In this document: positions 1 through 7,954 of the stretch, piece after piece
Position numbering within the stretch: position 1 is the first letter of the stretch
Layout of the letters: each line of letters opens with the position of its first letter
From: Firm-04 sp045591925
GTDB lineage: Bacteria > Bacillota > Clostridia > Oscillospirales > Ruminococcaceae
Reading direction: 5' to 3'
DNA length: 64,000 bases
Assembly (NCBI GenBank): GCA_045591925.1
Contig: JAZNTW010000013.1
Location: forward strand, 1-64,000
The notes under the pieces: generated by a model
What the model saw: the letters and a program-made list of their open reading frames with translations, nothing else
Told to the model about the DNA's origin: nothing
Database searches by the model: none
Program-made: the position numbers and the translations under genes

Positions 1-158
1 TGGTAATCTGTGTTATAGTATTCATAGCGGATCAGCTTGACCTCCTGTTGCTTTTATCTTTCGCAACTTAACTGTAACACAGGTTTATGCTGCTCCGCTA
101 CCTTTTTTTGTAAATTGTCTCACATCTATTGTAATCCTACAAATATCGTAGCTATGTA

Positions 159-177
159 AAGCCCGAAAACCGGGCTT
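159..177. terminator. Hairpin terminator-like AAGCCCG/CGGGCTT
   Basis: A 7-bp stem (159-165 with 171-177) closes a short A-rich loop. The same AGCCCG/CGGGCT hairpin type recurs at 2932 and 4632, so it looks like a terminator cassette typical of this element. The T-run is weak on the plus side. No gene is seen in 1-385 apart from this hairpin and the inverted repeat that follows it. Confidence 0.5.
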
Positions 178-188
178 GTGTTTAGATG

Positions 189-256
189 TTTACGACGTTC
201 CACGGTGTTGTATTATATGGTCGGTCAAAAAATAAAGACATCTACCGTGTCGTAAA
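189..256. repeat. Inverted repeat near the recombinase 3' end
   Basis: TTTACGAC (189-196) and ACGGT (202-206) are matched by ACCGT (244-248) and GTCGTAAA (249-256), giving a 13-bp interrupted inverted repeat around an AT-rich centre. It lies just outside the 3' end of the serine recombinase remnant, where element ends and att sites often lie, but no core crossover dinucleotide can be assigned. It could also be a transcript hairpin. Confidence 0.35.
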
Positions 257-385
257 TGCCTGAAAGGTGCTGTTCCATTACAGTTGTTTTTATTTATCCA
301 TATACTCCATTTCGTTACGCACCGCCGACATTACCTTGCCGCTGAATATTTAATATTTGTCAGCGACAAAGTAAAGTCCTTTTTT

Positions 386-1486
386 CTAAAATCTATAAAT
401 AATCTCAACCTCTCTCTGCTTTTGTCCATCCACAACAGTCGTTTCCCCAACCCGAATCACCTTGATAAGCCTGTGCAGCAGTTCTCTGTCAAGCACAGTC
501 CCCGACATATACTCACGCACCACACACAGCCAGTTCCGGATATCTTCAGCTTTCGCAGTCAATTTATCAAGCTCTGATTGTAGCTCTTGTGATTTCTGTT
601 CCAACGCAGTTTTCTCCGTCCTGTACTTCTGTGACATCTCAATCAGCGTTTCTCTCGGAAGCTGTCCGAGGAGCAGTTCCTCATACAGCTTGCTCTGCAG
701 CATTTCAAGCTCTGCAATACGTGTTTTTGCGGAATGCAGTTCCTTTTCTGTTGCAGTTCTGTCGGATTTCGTATCTCTGCTGTACTGCTCCATCAATAAA
801 TTTTGAAGCTGTTCTTCGCTTAGTTCTAACCCCTGCACATACTGTTCCAAATCGTTACGCACCAGTTCTACGAGTGCATTCTCCATAATCCAGTGGGAGG
901 TACAGGCTCCTTAACCACCGTGCTTGTACGTTCCGCAGGTATATGCGTGGTGCTGCAGATTCGTGCCGTCCTTGCGTCTGTTCATGTCAGGCTTAAAGTT
1001 CATATGTGCTCCACAGTCTGCACATCGCAGTAAGCCTGTGAACAGAGGGTTGTATACGGGTTTCTTTCTTGCTGTTGGTTGATTCCATAAAGACTGTACC
1101 GCAACCCAATCCTCTCTGCTGATAATTGGCTCGTGCGTGTTATTACAGCGTATCCATTGCTCAGGCTTCTGCGGCATCTGCTTTCGGCATTTGTAGGAGG
1201 GAGCTTCTGTCTTGTACTGCACGGTGTTCCCGATATATACTTCATTCTTTAGCATCTGACTGACAGAGCCATCCGTCCACCTGTGATGAACATTTCTCGG
1301 ATTTGGCTTGTTCCGTTTCTGATAATAGTAATCCCTCGGCGGAACAATCTGCTGTTCATTCAGTATCGTGGCGATTCTGCAGCAGCTTTTACCCTCCAAT
1401 CTTAATTTGAATATATACCGCACAACCTCTGCTGCCGTTTCATCAATCACAAGCCTGTGATCTTTCTTCTCATATCCGTACGGTAA
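386..1486 (-). pseudogene. Large serine recombinase, C-terminal remnant with in-frame stop
   Basis: This is the C-terminal two thirds of a large serine recombinase (site-specific integrase of ICEs or prophages). Reading from 1486 one sees the start of the Recombinase domain (PYGYEKKDHRLVIDE), its DNA-binding body, and the zinc ribbon (CADCGAH...TCGTYKHGG). A single TAA at 911-913 then interrupts the frame. The same frame resumes with GACTSHWI and runs through a coiled-coil to a typical end (EVEIIYRF) at 386. The resolvase catalytic domain is absent: the reading frame is lost at 1487, where probable intron sequence begins. It is therefore inactive. An N-terminal remnant of the same protein type lies inverted at 5103-5363. 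The family assignment is certain; whether the two pieces were once one gene is an inference. Confidence 0.85.
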
Positions 1487-1489
1487 TTA

Positions 1490-1975
1490 ACCGCAGAATA
1501 CCTTTCCTTGTTCCAATAATTCTATCTATACATATATCCTTAGGTGCTTACTTTGAGCCTGTCAGCTTAAATGCACCTATAATGCATTATGGTTTTTCAG
1601 AGCCAACATTTTTACTAAACCACACTGACTGCCTTTCCAGACACCGAATCCTTTCGAATTCGTCCCCTTATAGACCCGTACATTCGCAAGTTCGTCAGTC
1701 CTCTGATTGGACATTCTCACCATAGATATTTTTCTGTAATTTTCATTACCAAGACCCCCGATGTGTCATCTGCACAGAACACCTCTGTTCCGGTTTCGAC
1801 AGCTTTATTGCTGTTACGGCAGACTTCCATCGACTTCACCGAGCTTTTGACATATAACTGCCAATCGGAGTATTAGGGAGAGCGTTTCGAGGCGTTACCC
1901 TTTCATTCCACTTTTTGAATTATCAGTTCATTATTTTATTAATGCCTGACCTTTTCAGTCAGGAACAAGTCACAC
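1490..1975 (-). mobile_element. Group II intron, 5' portion (probable)
   Basis: On the minus strand, non-coding sequence starts exactly where the methyltransferase frame breaks, with GTGTGACTTG (1975 down to 1966), a match to the bacterial group II intron 5' end GUGYG. It continues for about 485 nt of structured-looking sequence typical of intron domain I, including ACGGGTCTATAAGG and GGAAAGGCAGTC stretches. No reverse transcriptase frame and no domain V/VI hairpin are present, so only a 5' part remains. It abuts the recombinase remnant at about 1487. Identification rests on the splice-site motif, placement inside a conserved gene, and general resemblance. A covariance-model search with the Rfam group-II-D1D4 models would settle it. 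Confidence 0.55.
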
Positions 1976-2204
1976 GCTGACACGGAAATCCTCCAACGAG
2001 GAGATCAAAATCTGCAAGTCCTGCTGTGTCAATATCTCTGATATTCTCATAAAACTGTTCACCCCCTGTGTCGAAAAGCGCTCGGTAGGATTTCTGGGCG
2101 AATCGGTCAATCTCGCACCAGCCCACCGTTTTGAAACCTCCGACTCTTTCAAAGGCACTACGGAAACCCCCGATGCCCGAAAAAGCGTCGAATACTCGGA
2201 TCAT
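1976..2204 (-). pseudogene. DNA (cytosine-5) methyltransferase, N-terminal fragment
   Basis: The fragment begins with motif I of C5-methyltransferases (FDAFSGIGGF, the SAM-binding loop), followed by the WCEID acidic turn of motif II and GGFPCQ of motif IV, which carries the catalytic Cys. The frame is broken immediately after the PCQ glutamine by intron-like sequence beginning GTGTGACTTG. Everything after motif IV (motifs VI-X and the target recognition domain) is missing from the window, so it cannot methylate. ATG at 2204 has only a modest GGAG-like site (AGGAGTGG). It is probably an orphan or restriction-associated methylase of the mobile element. Confidence 0.85.
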
Positions 2205-2239
2205 CTGACCACTCCTTTCTTGTTTTCGGATATAAGAAA

Positions 2240-2270
2240 AGCCGTCTGTGATTGTTAGTCACAAACGGCT
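2240..2270 (-). terminator. Rho-independent terminator of the 2332-2832 gene
   Basis: AGCCGTCTGTGA (2240-2251) pairs with TCACAAACGGCT (2259-2270). On the minus strand the stem is followed by TTTTCTTATA, a proper U-tract. It lies 60 nt after the stop of the minus-strand gene at 2332 and shields the methyltransferase fragment. Confidence 0.75.
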
Positions 2271-2331
2271 ATGTATAGGGTATTCAGTTGTGCTTGAGCT
2301 GCTTTTCATACTGGGAATTGTCGATAACTTC

Positions 2332-2832
2332 TTATTTTTCAAGAATCTGAATAGTATCACTATCATCAGAGTACACCACTAATTTATCGTATTCAGGAGT
2401 TACAATATAAAACTCATCAATAATACCATCTGTTTCTGCAAGTACGGAAAGGATTTCATCTATAAATCCCTCATAAACCCAACCATCAGATAATATCAGA
2501 AACAGTTTGTTATTCCAATTGTAAGATAGCTTTTCTTTTATTTTATACAAGGATTTCTCAAAATCCGAATGGATATACTCGTTGTACAATACTTTAATTT
2601 CATTTCTTAAATGCAACCACGCATAATGTAAATGGACTTTAGGATAATTCTTGTAATCCATAAATGAATAATAAAACTTTCTTACAATTTGATTGTATTT
2701 GCTTTTTGAGTATTCGTAAAAGCGCTCTCTGTCAATCTGCTTTTCTTTTACAATTTCTTCGATTTCCACTCTACTCCAATAGTGTAGCGGCTTAGATTTT
2801 AATTGTTCTCTCCATTTTTCCACGAACTGCAC
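2332..2832 (-). CDS. Hypothetical protein, 166 aa
   Basis: I do not recognise the family. The protein is charged and rich in aromatic residues, mostly alpha-helical in its first 110 residues (many K/E/Y), with a more beta-rich, acidic C-terminal third ending DDSDTIQILEK. It has no signal peptide or membrane segment. It has its own promoter (2898-2926) and terminator (2240-2270), so it is a single-gene unit. Low GC like its neighbours suggests the accessory genes of the mobile element. It could be an immunity-like or anti-defence protein, but nothing in the sequence shows this. Confidence 0.7.
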   Translation of the reverse strand: MQFVEKWREQLKSKPLHYWSRVEIEEIVKEKQIDRERFYEYSKSKYNQIVRKFYYSFMDYKNYPKVHLHYAWLHLRNEIKVLYNEYIHSDFEKSLYKIKEKLSYNWNNKLFLILSDGWVYEGFIDEILSVLAETDGIIDEFYIVTPEYDKLVVYSDDSDTIQILEK

Positions 2833-2897
2833 CTCTGTTTTATAAAGTGAAATTTTGAATACAAAACTCTAATTTTCCAACTCTCAACTTTCATCTT

Positions 2898-2926
2898 ATT
2901 ATACCACATTTTTCATGTTTTTTCAA
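2898..2926 (-). promoter_or_regulatory. Sigma-A type promoter for the 166-aa gene
   Basis: On the minus strand: TTGAAA (2926-2921), 17-nt spacer, TATAAT (2903-2898). It lies about 65 nt upstream of the start at 2832. Confidence 0.75.
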
Positions 2927-2931
2927 TATGT

Positions 2932-2952
2932 AAGCCCGAAAAAATCGGGCTT
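2932..2952 (-). terminator. Terminator after the DUF4314 gene
   Basis: AAGCCCGA (2932-2939) pairs with TCGGGCTT (2945-2952) around an A-rich loop. It lies just past the stop codon at 2956 of the minus-strand DUF4314 gene. It belongs to the same hairpin type as 159-177 and 4632-4657. Confidence 0.55.
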
Positions 2953-2955
2953 GTA

Positions 2956-3255
2956 TCACATAGACATATCTACATCTTCCGTTTCTTCGGTTTCTTCCAT
3001 ATCCTCATCCTCGGTAGGCTCTGATTCCATACCGATTTTGTGGAAGCAGTCCTCTCCCGGAATCACTCCGAGAGAGCGACCATTGTCAAAAATACAATGC
3101 AAGGTTCCTGCGTCATCCACATGGTCAACCGTGCCTTTGGTTCCGGGTTCGATAGGATGATAGGGATCATCCATCCTCTCAATCTGAATTCTTGTACCCT
3201 TCGGATACATCTTCTTGATTCTTTCTACTTCTTTCTGACTTGGAAACTGATTCAT
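2956..3255 (-). CDS. DUF4314 domain protein, 99 aa
   Basis: A small soluble protein with the DUF4314 signature: a basic start, then YPKGTRIQIERMDD, PGTKGTVDHVDDAGTLH and NGRSLGVIPGEDCF. This is a small SH3-like beta-barrel that is common in accessory regions of clostridial conjugative elements and prophages. Its function is unknown. The C-terminal 25 residues are a low-complexity acidic tail (many E, D, M), a tail style shared with the next gene upstream, which ends SLDMTM. Good ribosome binding site (AAAGGAGCG) upstream of the ATG. It is 12 nt downstream of the 3268 gene, so the two are co-transcribed. Confidence 0.75.
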   Translation of the reverse strand: MNQFPSQKEVERIKKMYPKGTRIQIERMDDPYHPIEPGTKGTVDHVDDAGTLHCIFDNGRSLGVIPGEDCFHKIGMESEPTEDEDMEETEETEDVDMSM

Positions 3256-3267
3256 ATAAACGCTCCT

Positions 3268-4353
3268 TTACATCGTCATATCAAGGCTTTCTTCTTCCTC
3301 GATATCTTCGCTTTCGTCCATCATCTCAACCTCAATCTGCCAGCTGTCGGAAGAGTTCCAGAAGCTGACGTAAATTGTACCAAATGCGTCTGTCTTGATT
3401 TCTTTCTGTTCTATTGACTCGCCAAACCCGTCTGATGCTTGTCCAGTCCACCAATCCTGAAATTCAGTCATTTCGCTGTCTGTAAGCGGTTCTGTAATCT
3501 GGCAGGTGAGAACTCCTGTAAGCTCTCCGTTTCTGACCTCTACTGACGGGAATGCAGATACAACCTTTTCATTGACAGGTGAGTTTGCATCATAATATAC
3601 CATCAGTCCACGATGCTTTTCCTCTGGCTCGGAGTATTTCTCAATGGCAGCATTGATTTCATCCTCACAGCCACAAGCACAGCTTGACGGGATAACTTCA
3701 AGGACATCTTCATATGGTGCATCCCAATCCGTTTCATAGATTTGCGGCTCTGCCTGAATCTCAAGGGGACAATAGAGCTTCATTTCCTGTGTGGGCTTGG
3801 CGGTTACCGTGAAATCTGCCTGACCTGTAATTCCGAGGTCATACTCTTGAACCTCTGCGAGATCATCTCGTCTGTCAAGCATTTCAGCCACCGCCTGAAT
3901 CATCATGGTTTTCAAATTGCCGTCACCGAGCATTTCCTCAAAGGTGAAGTGCTTCTGACCTGTATGGGCAAGCTCTGCGATTCGGTCAGCCATAGCTTTC
4001 AGTTCTGCATGGAGCTGACGCTCTCCGTGTGTGAGCTCACTCTGCTCAATGATTGCCCTTGCATTGGAGATGAATTCCGACTTCCGAGCGTAATCAGCAC
4101 CCTCGGCTTCAACGAGAATTCCGTCATTGCCGTTGGCATCGAGGAAGAGAATGCAGTGGGCAGTGTTGCCTTCCATATGCATCAAATCTCTGTTCTCGAT
4201 GATTTCGGGAGCATCCTCAAGGGGATGATCTCTCATCTGCTCGAACCTCTTATCGTAGAGGGGGATGATTTTCTCCACTTCAATCTGCATCGGCTCGTAG
4301 CTGTAAGCCTTGTGATTAAGTGGAGCGTTAAATGTGATTTTCTTCATAGGCAT
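3268..4353 (-). CDS. Mobile-element accessory protein, 361 aa (DUF6329-like)
   Basis: A soluble acidic protein starting MPMKKITFNAPLNH-type at about 4353. The frame is open upstream to 4557, but the AAGGAAAGAG ribosome binding site sits just before the tandem ATGs at 4356/4353, which fixes the start. Visible features are an N-terminal region of about 170 residues with helical segments, a Cys-rich SCACGCED stretch near the centre, and an acidic C-terminus (EDIEEEESLDMTM). Proteins of this layout accompany DUF4314 genes in clostridial integrative elements. I recall the family as DUF6329 but am not sure of the number. Function unknown. The leader has a strong terminator-like hairpin (4393-4436), so expression may be controlled by attenuation. 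Confidence 0.7.
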   Translation of the reverse strand: MPMKKITFNAPLNHKAYSYEPMQIEVEKIIPLYDKRFEQMRDHPLEDAPEIIENRDLMHMEGNTAHCILFLDANGNDGILVEAEGADYARKSEFISNARAIIEQSELTHGERQLHAELKAMADRIAELAHTGQKHFTFEEMLGDGNLKTMMIQAVAEMLDRRDDLAEVQEYDLGITGQADFTVTAKPTQEMKLYCPLEIQAEPQIYETDWDAPYEDVLEVIPSSCACGCEDEINAAIEKYSEPEEKHRGLMVYYDANSPVNEKVVSAFPSVEVRNGELTGVLTCQITEPLTDSEMTEFQDWWTGQASDGFGESIEQKEIKTDAFGTIYVSFWNSSDSWQIEVEMMDESEDIEEEESLDMTM

Positions 4354-4392
4354 CATCTCTCTTTCCTTTATAATGTATAGGGGAAACAAAAA

Positions 4393-4436
4393 ATGCCGAA
4401 CCAATCGAGAGAGGTGACTCTCAACGGGTTCGGCAT
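4393..4436 (-). terminator. Nested hairpin with U-tract in the leader of the 361-aa gene
   Basis: An outer stem ATGCCGAACC/GGTTCGGCAT (4393-4402 with 4427-4436) encloses an inner stem GAGAG/CTCTC (4407-4411 with 4418-4422). On the minus strand it is followed by TTTTTTGTTT. It therefore has full intrinsic-terminator form, yet stands 40 nt upstream of the start codon, as an attenuator or an upstream gene's terminator would. Confidence 0.7.
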
Positions 4437-4631
4437 AACGAACAAGAAACCGTCGGAAACTTTGTGAAAGTTTTTCGCAATAAAAAAGAGCAGTATTCGG
4501 AAACTTCTCTCCAAATCTGCTCACAAATCTCTTGAAAATGAAAAAACGCCCGTTCAAGTCCTCTTTTGAGGCTGAAAAGGCAAAATGTCATCTACGGTTT
4601 TCATATAAAAAAATTCGGCACTTAACATGCG

Positions 4632-4657
4632 AAAAAGCCCGAATAATCGGGCTTTTT
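4632..4657. terminator. Bidirectional terminator
   Basis: AAAAAGCCCGA (4632-4642) pairs with TCGGGCTTTTT (4647-4657), a perfect 11-bp stem with U-tracts on both strands. Between here and 4931 no convincing gene is present, only two further hairpins (4715-4742 and 4895-4926). Confidence 0.75.
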
Positions 4658-4714
4658 CTGTCTGTCATCTATTTTGTATAACAGTGTTGGCTAAAGACTC
4701 CAATTTTGATACAA

Positions 4715-4742
4715 TGCACCCTCTGTTATTTCGGAGGGTGCA
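4715..4742 (+). terminator. Terminator, plus strand
   Basis: TGCACCCTC (4715-4723) pairs with GAGGGTGCA (4734-4742), followed by TTTTTTG. No plus-strand gene is visible upstream, so the gene it served is probably deleted. Confidence 0.7.
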
Positions 4743-4931
4743 TTTTTTGTTGGGGTAAAAGCTATCGTTTCTTATTGATAAGCGGTGAGGGTGCAAAAAG
4801 TTGGAGTGAGTCTCTCTCTTATTACCACACTCTCATGCTTTATAAAATTATGAACAAATTGTTCTTGATTCAGTTAGATTCTATATCAATGTTAAAGGCA
4901 CTGCAGTTCTATCACAACAGTGCCTTCCTTC

Positions 4932-5045
4932 TTAGCCCTTACCTTTAAGGCACTTCGGGCACATGGAATGCGGCTCACATGCAAGTGCTCTGGTCTTCAA
5001 TTCTTTGAGAGCCTTTTTCACATTATTCTTCTTGATAACTTTCAT
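4932..5045 (-). CDS. Small basic CxxC protein, 37 aa
   Basis: A short open frame on the minus strand encodes a lysine-rich peptide (MKVIKKNNVKKALKELKT...) ending in CEPHSMCPKCLKGKG. The terminal CxxC plus an earlier Cys/His could bind zinc. The coding potential is supported by the compact basic-helix plus Cys layout. A recognisable Shine-Dalgarno (GAAGGAAGAT) lies about 7 nt before the ATG. The frame is also open 15 codons upstream, so it could be the C-terminus of a longer, broken protein. It abuts the recombinase remnant at 5103. A hairpin (4895-4903 with 4918-4926) follows the stop and may terminate it. Confidence 0.45.
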   Translation of the reverse strand: MKVIKKNNVKKALKELKTRALACEPHSMCPKCLKGKG

Positions 5046-5102
5046 GCCTACATCTTCCTTCTTTTCAAAATCATTATCAGTGCTTAGTGTTGCACAGGAT
5101 AA

Positions 5103-5363
5103 TTAAAAGCCATCTCGGCGACCAATACGAAGCACAGGGACGGTTTTAATCGAATGATCGCGGATGCTCTTGACGGGAAGATAGATTTGATCGTCACAAA
5201 ATCAGTTAGCCGTTTCGCAAGAAACACTGTGGACAGCCTGACGACCGTTAGAAAGCTGAAGGAAAAAGGCGTGGAGGTCTATTTCGAGAAGGAAAACATC
5301 TACACGCTGGACTCAAAGGGCGATGCTTTCACTACGGATAGAATACAAACAAATAAATGGTAA
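5103..5363 (+). pseudogene. Serine recombinase catalytic-domain remnant
   Basis: The translated frame from 5103 reads ISATNTKHRDGFNRMIADAL, then DLIVTKSVSRFARNTVDSL and KGVEVYFEKENIYTLDSKGD. These are the central conserved blocks of the resolvase domain of large serine recombinases: the [E]GISGTNTKHR region, SVSRFARN and the FxxENI block. The N-terminal catalytic serine segment is missing (a stop at 5100). After DSKGD the frame leaves the family and ends at 5363, so the piece is about 85 codons of a normal 500-plus. It lies opposite in orientation to the C-terminal remnant at 386-1486, which suggests rearrangement or two separate elements. Confidence 0.85.
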
Positions 5364-5635
5364 ACTGCCGAAAAAACGCAGAATTGCGATAAAATCGGTA
5401 GTTGACCTTAGAATTTGTTATAATGGTTATTGAGGGGAGAAGATTTCAGCGGCGCAGCCTACATTGCTAAAACTTGCAGTATCAAATGATTAGAACAGCT
5501 ATCGTTTGAAGATGCACCCAAAAGAGATGGTTCGTTATGTGCAACATCGACTTAGTATATGTTCACCATGCTGAGTCTGCGCTACTGACAAAACAGGTAG
5601 GAGCTAACACCTAAATTCTATCTTACATAATACAT

Positions 5636-6259
5636 TCAACATATTTTAATAATTTGCCTTACAGGTCTCCTTGTTATCACAAGCCATGAAGATTCATGTT
5701 CTAAACTTTGCCAATTATATTCGGAAAACATGTGTTTATAAAGTGCGTATACTATTTTTATATTATAATTGTGTCCTTGAGAAACCTGTAAACCAAAAGC
5801 ATTGGCAGGATTATCTTCAAAAATCTCATTAGAATAACTTGTAAACTCCCGACTAAATGTTTGATACCAATTGTCTCCTATTAGCCAAATTGGATAAAAA
5901 TCCACGCCATCATTGCTATCATAATTTGATAAATTTGTAATCTTAATTTCAATAACCATAATCTTCTCAGGCATTTCAATGCTAAAATCAGCCATATCCT
6001 TATTTATGAGTTCTAAATATTCATCACAATTATATAGATGGCTATTTTCAACAGATATTGCATACCCAATCGATCTATCATCCTTACCAAATGTTATGTT
6101 TTCGCTATATTCAACCATTTGCCTAGGTAAATATTCAATTACTGGATGCATATCCTGAACACACTTTCCGTTATTGATAAAATAATAGTTCCCCCCCCAT
6201 AGCACAAATAAGCCCAAACATAAAGCTGCAATTAAATTATGTTTATTTAATCTAAGCAT
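5636..6259 (-). CDS. Membrane-anchored extracellular protein of the ABC operon, 207 aa
   Basis: Residues 8-28 form one hydrophobic signal anchor (LIAALCLGLFVLWGGNYYF). The rest is predicted outside the cell and is beta-rich, with the pattern IMVIEIKITNLSN seen in extracellular immunoglobulin-like domains of DUF4352/DUF5028 type. It is the last gene of a five-gene minus-strand operon with an ABC transporter, 27 nt after the ATPase gene. The first gene of the operon (8761-9393) encodes a protein of the same length and layout, so these two probably act together as surface partners of the transporter. The exact family is not certain. The role could be export of, sensing of, or resistance to a peptide, in line with the adjacent Agr-like locus. 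Confidence 0.65.
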   Translation of the reverse strand: MLRLNKHNLIAALCLGLFVLWGGNYYFINNGKCVQDMHPVIEYLPRQMVEYSENITFGKDDRSIGYAISVENSHLYNCDEYLELINKDMADFSIEMPEKIMVIEIKITNLSNYDSNDGVDFYPIWLIGDNWYQTFSREFTSYSNEIFEDNPANAFGLQVSQGHNYNIKIVYALYKHMFSEYNWQSLEHESSWLVITRRPVRQIIKIC

Positions 6260-6286
6260 AGCTCTTTATATCCTTTCGCATATCGT

Positions 6287-6940
6287 TTAATTCGTAGCAT
6301 CACCAGAACCATCAGTCAACACTCGTCCATTCTCCATTTCTATCACTGAATCTGAGCACTTGTTTAAGAAATATTGATCATGAGAAGCTATAATAATAAG
6401 TGCGCCTCTTTTCTTTTCATGATCCAGTATCTTGATTAAGTTTGAAACACCGCTTGAATCAAGAGCGTTTGTAGGCTCGTCTAAAAGAATAAGATCTGGA
6501 TACTCCATTATTGCAGCTGCAATTCCTAGCTTTTGTTTCATTCCAAGAGAATATTTCTTATAAAGTTTCTTTTCCGCTGGGTTTAGTCCAACTCTTTCCA
6601 AAGTTTCCTCAATTCTCTTGTTTGAAACTTTTTTATTTATTGTTGCAAGAAAATGAAGGTTTTCGAACCCAGAATAATCATCTAAAAACGCTGGATTTTC
6701 TAATAAAAATCCCATGCTAGACGGGAAGTCGAAATCTTTTTTTAATTGCTGACCATCGATTGTTATAATCCCAGATGTTAAATTGAGTAAACCAGCAATT
6801 GCACGCATGAGCATAGTTTTACCGCAACCATTATGTCCATGTATTCCATAAATATTACCGCTATATAAGGATAAACTTACATTTTCAAAAATAGTATGTT
6901 TTTTTAGTACTTTTGTTATTTCTATAGTTTGAACCTCCAT
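6287..6940 (-). CDS. ABC transporter ATP-binding protein
   Basis: A 217-aa nucleotide-binding subunit. Walker A is GHNGCGKT (residues 35-42), the signature SLGMKQ (131-136), Walker B LILLDEP (149-155) and the switch His IASHDQ about 30 residues later. The length fits a bare ATPase domain of the peptide-resistance/bacteriocin-export type (CcmA/BcrA-like), which works with separate permeases. The two permease genes lie immediately upstream in the same operon, so a heterodimeric membrane part is likely. The substrate is unknown. Confidence 0.9.
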   Translation of the reverse strand: MEVQTIEITKVLKKHTIFENVSLSLYSGNIYGIHGHNGCGKTMLMRAIAGLLNLTSGIITIDGQQLKKDFDFPSSMGFLLENPAFLDDYSGFENLHFLATINKKVSNKRIEETLERVGLNPAEKKLYKKYSLGMKQKLGIAAAIMEYPDLILLDEPTNALDSSGVSNLIKILDHEKKRGALIIIASHDQYFLNKCSDSVIEMENGRVLTDGSGDATN

Positions 6941-7099
6941 ACTATCTTGTATGATTTATTATTTAAATCATACTTCTCCTTTCATAAGTAATAAATAATA
7001 TTATTAATAAATTAAAGACCAATCACCTTGTGCTGAAACTGATAGTTATACTCTTGAGCACTCCTCATGATTGTTAAGCAATGAATCCTTTTCGATGGA

Positions 7100-7954
7100 T
7101 CATGGGATAAAATCAAAGTGTTCCAATCTAGCTTTTCCTATAATTATGGAGGCAAAAATTATTAACAAACATGATGAAATTCCGACAATAGTAGTGTATC
7201 CATCAACCATAATATTGGGATTATGTAAAGACATGCCAAAACAAGGAAAGTTGATCAAAAAGTATTTGTGCGTATAGGTTGACAACAATAGTAACATACA
7301 AACGCAAGTAAAACTCAAAACTGGTTTCATGAATAATGATAATGTCATTTGAAGTTGACATAACCCCCACCCTACGAGAAAAGGTAATACGAATTCGTAT
7401 AGGATAAGACTTGAATTGGATAATTCTACTTGGTCATATAATTTAAATGTATAGGCATTAACTTCCTGTGATAATTTTTCAATCAAAGGCATTGTATTGC
7501 TAACATGATCAGTAGCATTTCCAAAATACAATGATGATAAATAAGCTACCAACAAACATATTACGAAATAAATAACACAACATATTGCGCACCAAATGCA
7601 TTTTGAAAACCACCAAGTTTTACATTTTTTCAATCGTGCAATAATTTGTATGCCAAAGCCATAAAGATCTCTTGAGGGATAATGCACAGTGCAACACAGA
7701 AGAATGATATAGTTCGTAATCCATAATAAAGGAAATTGAATTGGTTCATTCATCATAATTAGACTCAAGATCGGATCCGCACCTTTAAAATATAAAAGCA
7801 GAAAATCAAAAGTTGTGGGTGCAAAATCAATAGTATATGCATTTAATGTATTAAGTAAATATATAGTATGAAAAGCAAACCAGATTGGTACTATTATGAA
7901 CCATTTATTTGAAACGATGCCGACTTTAATATCTATTTTTACTTGTTTAAACAT
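7100..7954 (-). CDS. ABC transporter permease, 284 aa
   Basis: An integral membrane protein with about six hydrophobic segments, starting with an inward helix around residues 15-35 and ending with the pair LLLLSTYTHKYF and TTIVGISSCLLIIFASIII. It overlaps the upstream permease by 8 nt, which indicates translational coupling and a shared complex. It is followed by 160 nt of AT-rich non-coding sequence before the ATPase start. No sequence family beyond ABC-2-like permease can be assigned by eye. Confidence 0.75.
   Translation of the reverse strand: MFKQVKIDIKVGIVSNKWFIIVPIWFAFHTIYLLNTLNAYTIDFAPTTFDFLLLYFKGADPILSLIMMNEPIQFPLLWITNYIILLCCTVHYPSRDLYGFGIQIIARLKKCKTWWFSKCIWCAICCVIYFVICLLVAYLSSLYFGNATDHVSNTMPLIEKLSQEVNAYTFKLYDQVELSNSSLILYEFVLPFLVGWGLCQLQMTLSLFMKPVLSFTCVCMLLLLSTYTHKYFLINFPCFGMSLHNPNIMVDGYTTIVGISSCLLIIFASIIIGKARLEHFDFIP

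Noticed and set aside
284..806. Plus-strand open frames over the recombinase remnant
   Set aside because: They are antisense shadows of the clear recombinase coding sequence and have no ribosome binding site or family.
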